A program made the position numbers and the translations under genes. The notes below the pieces were generated by a model. That model was not told the origin of the DNA. It saw nothing but the letters and a program-made list of their open reading frames with translations, and made no database searches. DNA of 5,224 bases, from NCBI GenBank assembly GCA_024643485.1, contig JAHEMU010000227.1:1-5224 (forward strand), read 5' to 3'. The number at the start of each line of letters is the position of its first letter. Position 1 is the stretch's first letter. Positions 1 through 5,224 of this stretch are shown here, in pieces. This DNA comes from Cytophagales bacterium (GTDB taxonomy: Bacteria > Bacteroidota > Bacteroidia > Cytophagales > Cyclobacteriaceae).

Positions 1-1679
1 ACGAGGGTATAACGTTCTGGGTGAACGGAACTTGTATCCAGTGGATTTCCGGCATCTGGTATTCTCAAGAACCCCGCACATTGTTCAAAAGCTGATTTCC
101 CCAACTTTGGCACTTCCATCAATTGCTTCCTTGAATGAAATCCTCCATTTGAGGTTCTGAAGCTAATGATATTTTCAGCCAACTTTGGTCCTACTCCAGC
201 AACATAAGAAAGCAAATGTTTACTCGCCGTATTAATATTTACCCCCACCTGATTCACACAACTTTCCACGACCTGATCTAGGGAATCCTTTAACTTCTTT
301 TGATCAACATCGTGTTGATATTGGCCAACTCCAATGCTTTTTGGGTCTATCTTAACCAATTCCGCCAATGGATCCATCAACCTTCTGCCAATAGAAACCG
401 CACCTCTTACAGTAATATCCTCATTTGGAAATTCTTCACGCGCTGCATCTGAGGCCGAGTAAATCGAGGCTCCACTTTCGTTAATTAGAAATATCCTTTT
501 TCCCTTCGCAGAGGATAAACTTCTCACAAACTCTTCCGTTTCGCGGCCAGCAGTACCGTTGCCAATTGCTATTGCTTCTACCTTATATTGATCGATATAA
601 TATCGTATCCTATCCGAAGATTCGGCTGATTTCGATTGAGGTGGGTGTGGGAATATGGTGTCTTTCGCCAACAACATTCCGTATTTATCCAAAACAACCA
701 ATTTACACCCCGTTCGGTAGCCCGGGTCAAGGGCTAAAGTGGGTACTTGACCCAATGGAGCAGATAGCAAAAGTTGTCTTAAATTTTCTTGAAACACCTT
801 AATTGCTTCTTCATCCGCTTTTTCTTTTGCCAAATTTTTAAATTCATTTGAAATAGAAGGCTTTAATAAACGTTTATAGCATTCTTCGATGGCTAAACTT
901 ACTTGGTCTGCACAGGCATTATTGTTTTTAAGAATAAGTCGGTCAATAACTTCGTGAGCATCTTCGGGTTCTATGGCGATATCAGTGCGAAGAACGCCTT
1001 CTTGTTCCCCTCTTAATATGGCAAGAATCCGATGCGAAGGTGCATTTTTTAATAATTCAGAATATTCAAAATAGTCTCGGTATTTCTCATCCTTTTGAAG
1101 CGCATTTACCGTAGAAGTTAGCAAAGCATCCCGTTGGAACGATTTTCTAATTCGGTCGCGCACATCCTTATCCTCACTGATCCATTCGGCAATAATATCA
1201 CGAGCCCCTTGCAGAGCATCCGCTACCGAAAGTACATCATCAGTAAGAAAATCTTCCGCCATCATTTCCGGGCTTTGGGCCACTTGCATAAATATTTTTG
1301 TAGCTAGCGGTTCGAGGCCAAGCTCTTTCGCCTTGGTTGCTCTTGTTTTTCTTTTAGGCTTATAAGGTAGATACAGGTCCTCTAAAACCGTTAATTCAAG
1401 AGTGTCATTTATGTTTTTCTCCAGTTCGGCAGTAAGTTTATCCTGCTCTTTAATGGTATTGAGGATGTATTCCTTGCGTTGCTCCAGCGTTTCGAAGTAA
1501 CTTAATTTATCTTTTATTTGCAGTAAAACAACTTCATCTAAATTGCCCGTTCTCTCCTTCCGGTACCGTGCGATAAAAGGGATGGTTCCCCCTTCTTCTA
1601 TAAGCTCCATTACCGCGCGTACTTGTTTCTCAGAAACCGCTGCTATTAGTGAAATATTTTCTATGTACTTATTCTTCAT
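1..1679 (-). CDS. tex: Tex family RNA-binding transcription accessory protein, C-terminus cut by window edge
   Basis: This is the first 559 codons of a Tex/YhgF-type protein, read without interruption from ATG at 1679 to the left edge; no stop is in the window. Residues about 20-50 carry the Tex N-terminal signature (EEGGTIPFIARYRKERTG), followed by the helical region with LYLPYKPKRKTRATKAKELG. A YqgF/RNase H-like domain spans roughly 310-440, with LALDPG (D318), GNGTAGRE (373-380) and NESGAS (400-405). A helix-hairpin-helix region follows at about 475-540, with NINTAS and AGVGPK (494-499). Family members run to about 700-780 residues, so the missing part should hold the end of the HhH region and the RNA-binding S1 domain. 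Tex is a cytosolic nucleic-acid-binding protein implicated in transcription and expression of certain genes; its biochemical role is poorly defined. In-frame TAA lies upstream at 1734-1736, and the only other possible start in between is a TTG at 1727, so ATG 1679 is preferred. The gene is divergent from the RNA methyltransferase. Confidence 0.96.
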   Translation of the reverse strand, partial: MKNKYIENISLIAAVSEKQVRAVMELIEEGGTIPFIARYRKERTGNLDEVVLLQIKDKLSYFETLEQRKEYILNTIKEQDKLTAELEKNINDTLELTVLEDLYLPYKPKRKTRATKAKELGLEPLATKIFMQVAQSPEMMAEDFLTDDVLSVADALQGARDIIAEWISEDKDVRDRIRKSFQRDALLTSTVNALQKDEKYRDYFEYSELLKNAPSHRILAILRGEQEGVLRTDIAIEPEDAHEVIDRLILKNNNACADQVSLAIEECYKRLLKPSISNEFKNLAKEKADEEAIKVFQENLRQLLLSAPLGQVPTLALDPGYRTGCKLVVLDKYGMLLAKDTIFPHPPQSKSAESSDRIRYYIDQYKVEAIAIGNGTAGRETEEFVRSLSSAKGKRIFLINESGASIYSASDAAREEFPNEDITVRGAVSIGRRLMDPLAELVKIDPKSIGVGQYQHDVDQKKLKDSLDQVVESCVNQVGVNINTASKHLLSYVAGVGPKLAENIISFRTSNGGFHSRKQLMEVPKLGKSAFEQCAGFLRIPDAGNPLDTSSVHPERYTL

Positions 1680-1684
1680 ATTGG

Positions 1685-1692
1685 CAAAAATA
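1685..1692 (-). promoter_or_regulatory. Possible Bacteroidota -7 promoter element for tex
   Basis: On the minus strand this reads TATTTTTG, an exact match to the TAnnTTTG consensus known for the primary sigma factor of Bacteroidota. No TTG is found about 19 nt upstream (a TTC sits at 18 nt spacing), so only half of the usual promoter is present. The element ends just 5 nt before the tex ATG, so transcription would begin at or next to the start codon and give a leaderless message. In DNA this AT-rich a chance match is quite possible. Confidence 0.22.
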
Positions 1693-1783
1693 GAAATACA
1701 CTTGAAATTAGAACGCAGTAACTTCAATAAAATTTAGCGATATTTATTTATTCATATTTTTATAGTATTTAACTCATTTTCAA

Positions 1784-2464
1784 TTGAAATTTACAATACT
1801 ACTCGTCCATCCGGCAAGGCCCGAAAACGTAGGATTTATTTGTCGAGCGATGAAAACTCAAGGATTTTCAGACTTAAAGATAATTGGTCCTGAGATCGAT
1901 TATTTTAAAACTAACGCTCGCAAAACAGCCTATGGCTCTCATGATATTTTAAGTTCCATTTCCTTCTTTTCATCAATAAGCACAGCGATTGAATCATTGG
2001 ATTTCATAATTGGAACGACTGCAAAACAACGGGTTGGAAGAAAAGATGTGGTCTCTTCAAGGTCTTTGAAATCACTAATCGCGAAAAAAAATGGTATTGT
2101 GCGGAGCATCGGTATTGTTTTTGGTTCAGAAGAGAACGGGCTTTCCTCCGAAGAATTAAGCTACTGCGATGTCGTAAGTACCATTCCATTATCATTGGAT
2201 TACCCTTCTTTAAATTTATCGCAAAGCGTATTGATTTATTTGTATGAACTGAGTCAAATTCCCTTTGAAGAAGAGGAAGTCATTTCGACAGACCATATTC
2301 TACAAGGTAAACTTAAATCGGAAGTTACCTTGGCATTACAACAATTAGACATGGAGGGAAATCCGGTATTATTCCGTCGGTTAATAGACCGATTGGCATT
2401 CATAAATGAACAAGATGCCCGTTTGCTTCTTCCGTTATTGAAGAAATTCAAAAATAAAAAATAG
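1784..2464 (+). CDS. TrmJ-like RNA 2'-O-methyltransferase (TrmH/SpoU, SPOUT superfamily)
   Basis: A 226-residue SPOUT methyltransferase expected to transfer a methyl group from S-adenosylmethionine to a ribose 2'-OH in RNA. All three superfamily motifs are visible. Motif 1 is HPARPENVGFICRAMKTQGF (9-28), with the conserved Arg at 21. Motif 2 is IVFGSEENGLSSEEL (111-125). Motif 3 is IPLSLDYPSLNLSQSV (134-149), which contains the knot and SAM site. The AYGSH segment (49-53) and the DYPSLNL form of motif 3 are typical of the TrmJ/LasT branch, whose characterised member TrmJ methylates position 32 of the tRNA anticodon loop. A helical C-terminal tail (about 163-226) also fits TrmJ, and the length is near the usual 240. 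The target nucleotide here is inferred, so I give no symbol. The start is TTG: an in-frame TAG at 1763-1765 leaves no ATG or GTG between it and conserved motif 1. No Shine-Dalgarno sequence precedes it. Confidence 0.9.
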   Translation: MKFTILLVHPARPENVGFICRAMKTQGFSDLKIIGPEIDYFKTNARKTAYGSHDILSSISFFSSISTAIESLDFIIGTTAKQRVGRKDVVSSRSLKSLIAKKNGIVRSIGIVFGSEENGLSSEELSYCDVVSTIPLSLDYPSLNLSQSVLIYLYELSQIPFEEEEVISTDHILQGKLKSEVTLALQQLDMEGNPVLFRRLIDRLAFINEQDARLLLPLLKKFKNKK

Positions 2465-2472
2465 CAGATTAT

Positions 2473-3435
2473 TTATGGCTTCAATACAAATAAAGGGGCC
2501 TGTTCGTATTTGTACTCGTGAGTTAGCAGGTCTAGACTCCCCGAAACTGAATCTTTAATATACACCGCCCAATCCAGTTCTTTTTCATCCCACAATTCGC
2601 CAATTCGCCATCTTCCATCTTCCGACCACGAATGCCATCCATAATTAACATGGTTGGGTGTAATCCGTTTTGGTTCGCCACCATTTGAAGATAGCACAAA
2701 GATCCCATATCGTCCATTTTGCTTTGAAATGTATGAAATTTGATCAGAATTAGGCACCCACATAGGCGGCCCAGCCTTGTATTCGTACCATTGAGCAGTA
2801 GTATCATTCGAAGGATAATATGTCAATTGTTTCACTTTTTTGGTGCTCAATTCGATACTATATAATTCATCTACTGTTGAAGAATCTTTTTTCAGGCCTT
2901 CAAAGGAGCGATAAAAAACGATTGACCCATCGGGGCTAAAAAGCGGACTATTGTACGTATGGAGCGTATCATTTGTGATATTTTCTATTAGATTTCCTTG
3001 CCGATCGATAATTCTCAGTTGCGATTTGCCATTACCCAAATCAACCGCTACTACCAATTCCTTACCTTCATTTCGAATTCCCATCCAACTATCATGTAAT
3101 GGATAATCCGTTATTCTTTTTAAATCCTCCCCATTAGCATTCATCTCGTATAAACTAAATTTTCTATGCCCCAAGTCTCGGTCCGACAGAAAAAAAATAC
3201 GGTCCTTATAGGTCAAATATGCCCATTCTATTGATTTTGAATTGGTGATGTTTTGCTTATCCGTTCCGTCGTAATTCATGCTGAAAATTTCATAATTATC
3301 ATTCTCAACATCATAACCCACATTGTAAATAATACGATAATTTTCCAAAGGGTGGGAAGTTTTCATTTGATTACAACTAACTCCACATAAAAAAGCAAAG
3401 CCGATAAATACCACAGGTTTTATAAATGTGTTCAT
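2473..3435 (-). CDS. Predicted lipoprotein with six-repeat TolB-like (PD40) beta-propeller
   Basis: A 320-residue exported protein. The N-terminus is a short lipoprotein signal: MNTFIK, a hydrophobic run from 7 to about 19, then GVSC with Cys21 as the likely lipidated residue. The lipobox is loose, with Gly rather than Leu/Val/Ile at -3, and Cys17 is a less likely alternative. Six units with the pattern Y-x-[IL]-(6-9 residues, often Asn-Gly or Asp-Gly)-x-x-[IL]-T end near residues 63, 109, 153, 205, 259 and 305, at 44-54-residue spacing, and FSPDGS occurs at 166-171. This is the signature of TolB/PD40 beta-propeller blades, and six of them would close one propeller filling the mature protein. 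No catalytic domain is attached, so a binding or scaffolding role in the envelope is inferred; ligand and partner are unknown. The start ATG overlaps the TGA stop of the upstream glycerate kinase gene (ATGA), implying one transcript and translational coupling. Confidence 0.87.
   Translation of the reverse strand: MNTFIKPVVFIGFAFLCGVSCNQMKTSHPLENYRIIYNVGYDVENDNYEIFSMNYDGTDKQNITNSKSIEWAYLTYKDRIFFLSDRDLGHRKFSLYEMNANGEDLKRITDYPLHDSWMGIRNEGKELVVAVDLGNGKSQLRIIDRQGNLIENITNDTLHTYNSPLFSPDGSIVFYRSFEGLKKDSSTVDELYSIELSTKKVKQLTYYPSNDTTAQWYEYKAGPPMWVPNSDQISYISKQNGRYGIFVLSSNGGEPKRITPNHVNYGWHSWSEDGRWRIGELWDEKELDWAVYIKDSVSGSLDLLTHEYKYEQAPLFVLKP
3432..3435 (-). other. ATGA stop/start overlap coupling kinase and lipoprotein genes
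   Basis: On the minus strand the kinase ends ...AAT CTG ACT CTA TGA, and the lipoprotein begins ATG AAC ACA using the same ATGA tetranucleotide. Overlaps of this kind usually indicate co-transcription and re-initiation by the terminating ribosome. No clear Shine-Dalgarno sequence precedes the ATG, which is normal for Bacteroidota. Confidence 0.85.
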
Positions 3436-4541
3436 AGAGTCAGATTTTTTGCTATTTCCGTAAGGCAGAATTCCGGGTTTTCCATCGCTTGGCTTTCTTC
3501 AAACACATTTAATAAACTGTTTATTTGAATATGTTTTTCCATTAAATGATTCGAAGGCAGATCACTGCTCCCACAAATTATAAATATCGGTTTATTCTTC
3601 CCATTTATATCGATTATTTTAGAAATAACCTTTCCATGATAACTAGTCAAATCGAATTTCCCTTCCCCTGTAATAATCACATCCGCCCAATGGATCTCTT
3701 CTACTCCGTTAAGAGTGGAGAGGATATACTCTGCTCCTTGTTTTAATTCACCATTAAAAAAGGCAATGATACCAGCCCCAAATCCACCTGCCGCACCCGC
3801 TCCAGGAATTTTTCGAATTGGCACATTGAAAGTGTCTTCCATCAGGGTAGCTAAATATTCTACCCATTGTTCCAACTCACTTAATTGTTCCCTTTTCGCC
3901 CCCTTTTGACTTGCGTAATTATATACAGTACCATCGGGCCCTGTTAATGGAATTTGCACATCCGTGAGTCCCACAATCGACTTTGAACGAAGCCAATTCG
4001 CGGGTTCCTCTGAAACAATTTTTTTTATACGTAGAAAATTTTCAGGAATTGGATTTATTTCGATTCCCTTATTATCAAGAAAAAGAAAACCGCAAGCTTG
4101 GGCAGCGCCACAACCCAAATCGGTAGTCGCACTTCCTCCCAAACTGACCACGAGATGATCATGTGTCTTTAATGCTTGACGCATAAGTTCACCTGTTCCA
4201 AAGGTATTAAACGAAAGCGTATTCCGTTTTACTTCAGGTAATTTTGCCAAACCACTACAAGTAGCCACATCCAAAAAACCGATTCCATTTACCGAATAAA
4301 CCACCCCTTTCATTTTCTGTAGCAGGACATTCCTAGCGGGGTATTCCAATTTCTGACCGTTCAATGCATTTGCGATAATTTCACTGCTTCCATCTCCACC
4401 GTCGGCCATAGGCAAAAGATGTATTATCGCAGAAGGGTAGGAATCCCTCACTCCCCTTTCAATGGCCACTGCAACCTGACTCGCGCTAGCGGTACCCTTG
4501 AATTTATCTGGAATGATTAATACGTTTAGCGGTTTACTCAC
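3432..4541 (-). CDS. Glycerate kinase, class I (GarK/GlxK family)
   Basis: A 369-residue full-length cytosolic kinase; family members run about 370-380. The class-I glycerate kinase fold phosphorylates D-glycerate with ATP, and characterised bacterial members make 2-phosphoglycerate, feeding glyoxylate- and serine-derived carbon into lower glycolysis. Landmarks in order are IIPDKFKGTASA (9-20), LPMADGGDGSSE (43-54), SLGGSATTDLGCGAAQACGF (133-152), GLTDVQIPLTGPDGT (191-205), SQKGA (211-215), PGAGAAGGFGAG (246-257) and ADVIITGEGKFD (286-297) followed by HGK (302-304). The start is GTG at 4541: an in-frame TAA lies four codons upstream (4554-4556), and conserved sequence begins within a few residues. 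The ATG that begins 2 nt earlier is out of frame and runs straight into TGA. The stop overlaps the start of the propeller lipoprotein gene. Whether it is named garK or glxK cannot be decided, since no glyoxylate-pathway neighbours are visible. Confidence 0.94.
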   Translation of the reverse strand: MSKPLNVLIIPDKFKGTASASQVAVAIERGVRDSYPSAIIHLLPMADGGDGSSEIIANALNGQKLEYPARNVLLQKMKGVVYSVNGIGFLDVATCSGLAKLPEVKRNTLSFNTFGTGELMRQALKTHDHLVVSLGGSATTDLGCGAAQACGFLFLDNKGIEINPIPENFLRIKKIVSEEPANWLRSKSIVGLTDVQIPLTGPDGTVYNYASQKGAKREQLSELEQWVEYLATLMEDTFNVPIRKIPGAGAAGGFGAGIIAFFNGELKQGAEYILSTLNGVEEIHWADVIITGEGKFDLTSYHGKVISKIIDINGKNKPIFIICGSSDLPSNHLMEKHIQINSLLNVFEESQAMENPEFCLTEIAKNLTL

Positions 4542-4639
4542 ATGGAATTTATTTTACATTCAAATTGATATATTAAATTCATAATGAAAAATGGGAAAAG
4601 AGTTTTTTGAGTTTCAATTAATTTAATTATTGTTGTTAC
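4542..4639. other. AT-rich divergent intergenic region between kinase and acetyltransferase
   Basis: This 98-bp spacer must hold the promoters of both the minus-strand kinase operon and the plus-strand acetyltransferase, unless either is transcribed from elsewhere. I find no full match to the Bacteroidota pattern (TTG, about 19 bp, TAnnTTTG) in either direction. An A/T-only inverted repeat (AATTAA-T-TTAATT, 4616-4628) lies 11 bp before the acetyltransferase ATG and could be an operator, although such palindromes arise easily by chance here. An 11-bp direct repeat (ACATGGAATTT) occurs at 4540-4550 and again at 4638-4648 across the acetyltransferase start codon. Confidence 0.5.
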
Positions 4640-5098
4640 ATGGAATTTGAAGTAAGAAACGCAACACGTGAAGACCTATTAACAATTGTTGATTTTCAAT
4701 TAAAAATGGCCTGGGAAACCGAAAAATTAAGGTTAGACAAAGCAGTAGTTACTAAAGGAGTATCTGCGGTATTTGACGACCCTTCAAAGGGGAGATATTT
4801 TGTAGTTGAAGCAGCAAAAATGGTTGTAGGAAGTTTGATGTTGACCTATGAGTGGAGCGATTGGCGGAACGGACAAACCTATTGGATTCAGTCTGTTTTT
4901 GTTGATGAGGAAGTGAGGGGGTTAGGCGTATTTAGATTACTATACGAGCACGTGCAACAAATAGTAAACGATACTCCAGACGCAACGGGACTGCGTTTAT
5001 ACGTGGACATCACCAACCAAATGGCCCAACAAGTATATCGACGTGTTGGGATGAACGGCGACCATTATGCGCTATTTGAATGGATGAAAGATTTTTAG
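4640..5098 (+). CDS. GNAT family N-acetyltransferase
   Basis: A complete 152-residue single-domain GNAT protein, expected to move an acetyl group from acetyl-CoA to an amine. The N-terminal strand VRNATREDLLTIVDF (5-19) is a standard GNAT opening. Motif A sits at about 83-105 (IQSVFVDEEVRGLGVFRLLY), where R93-x-x-G96 contacts the pyrophosphate of CoA in this fold. The last glycine or alanine of the usual RxxGxG/A signature is Phe98. The C-terminal half shows GLRLYVDITNQMAQQVYRRV (117-136) and GM (137-138), the typical motif-B helix with the Asn and Tyr common in the family. The substrate cannot be read from the sequence: small-molecule, antibiotic, polyamine or protein N-terminus are all possible. 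An in-frame TAA at 4619-4621 and no other ATG or GTG upstream support the ATG at 4640. The gene is divergent from the kinase operon and ends 4 nt into the gene entering from the right. Confidence 0.92.
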   Translation: MEFEVRNATREDLLTIVDFQLKMAWETEKLRLDKAVVTKGVSAVFDDPSKGRYFVVEAAKMVVGSLMLTYEWSDWRNGQTYWIQSVFVDEEVRGLGVFRLLYEHVQQIVNDTPDATGLRLYVDITNQMAQQVYRRVGMNGDHYALFEWMKDF

Positions 5099-5224
5099 GA
5101 AGACACCCCTTCTTTAATATTAAACAACCTAGACAATTTCTTTTCAGACTTTCCATTGCTGATCATAATTAGATAATCACCAGCATTAATACTCATACTT
5201 GCTTCAGGGTTTTTATACAACGTT
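5095..5224 (-). CDS. C-terminal 42 residues of an unidentified protein, N-terminus beyond window
   Basis: An open minus-strand frame enters from the right edge, begins TLYKNPEASM and stops at TAA (5095-5097). The visible tail contains SINAGDYLIMISNGKSEKK and ends IKEGVSS. The G-D/x-Y-hydrophobic-x-hydrophobic pattern followed by a lysine-rich strand resembles the last strands of a small beta-sandwich, such as the C-terminal sorting domains of type IX-secreted Bacteroidota proteins. Those normally end soon after the lysine strand, whereas this one continues for about 12 residues, so the resemblance is only suggestive. I do not recognise the family. Support for a real gene is the sensible amino-acid composition and the tight tail-to-tail junction: its TAA overlaps the TAG of the acetyltransferase gene (shared span 5095-5098). 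Only 130 nt are visible. Confidence 0.6.
   Translation of the reverse strand, partial: TLYKNPEASMSINAGDYLIMISNGKSEKKLSRLFNIKEGVSS

Noticed and set aside
566..802. 78-codon plus-strand open frame
   Set aside because: It lies antisense inside the well-supported tex coding region, and its product has no recognisable domain.
1..1679. tex as a broken gene, because it has no stop codon in the window
   Set aside because: The frame is open to the edge and family motifs appear in the right order and spacing, so it is simply truncated by the window.
2004..2451. Two minus-strand frames inside the RNA methyltransferase gene
   Set aside because: They are antisense to conserved SPOUT motifs and have low-complexity, family-less products.
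2459..2474. Possible terminator between the convergent genes (AAATA-GCAGAT-TATTT, with a U-rich tract in minus orientation)
   Set aside because: The stem is only five A-T pairs with no GC, too unstable for a convincing intrinsic terminator, and it overlaps both stop codons.
2532..2807. 91-codon minus-strand frame within the propeller lipoprotein gene
   Set aside because: It is a same-strand, out-of-frame shadow of the lipoprotein; the main frame has a signal peptide and phased repeats, while this one has none.
3546..4158. Three plus-strand frames of 64-66 codons
   Set aside because: All are antisense to the glycerate kinase gene, which carries every family motif; they are chance frames.
4542..4568. 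Mini-frame ATG GAA TTT ... TGA encoding MEFILHSN upstream of the acetyltransferase
   Set aside because: Eight codons with no regulatory amino-acid run and no attenuator-like hairpin; its start is explained by the chance 11-bp repeat.

Overview
The window looks like an ordinary chromosomal stretch from a member of the Bacteroidota, most likely a flavobacterium-like or cytophaga-like organism. It is AT-rich (roughly 40% GC by eye), has A/T-rich gene starts without recognisable Shine-Dalgarno sequences, and encodes a Bacteroidota-style lipoprotein with a TolB-like propeller. The taxonomic call is inference from composition and protein flavour; no rRNA or tRNA gene is present to fix it.

Layout from left to right. 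Positions 1-1679 (minus) hold the N-terminal 559 codons of the RNA-binding transcription accessory protein Tex; its C-terminal S1 domain lies off the left edge. A 104-bp AT-rich spacer separates it from a divergent TrmH/SpoU-superfamily RNA 2'-O-methyltransferase closest to TrmJ (1784-2464, plus), which starts at TTG. That gene converges, with only 8 bp between stop codons, on a two-gene minus-strand operon. The operon reads class-I glycerate kinase (3432-4541, GTG start) and then a lipoprotein with a six-repeat TolB-like propeller (2473-3435), joined by a 4-nt ATGA stop/start overlap. A 98-bp AT-rich spacer leads to a divergent GNAT acetyltransferase (4640-5098, plus). Its stop codon overlaps the stop codon of a minus-strand gene entering from the right edge (5095-5224), of which only the last 42 codons are visible.

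Functionally, the left half concerns RNA (Tex and an RNA methyltransferase). The middle joins a cytosolic central-carbon enzyme, which makes 2-phosphoglycerate from glycerate, to an exported propeller lipoprotein of unknown role. The GNAT enzyme has no identifiable substrate. I see no mobile element, CRISPR array, tRNA, rRNA, riboswitch or convincing intrinsic terminator, and no undescribed defence or mobile system. The most notable points are the kinase-lipoprotein coupling and the kinase start region, where an out-of-frame ATG-TGA overlaps the GTG start.
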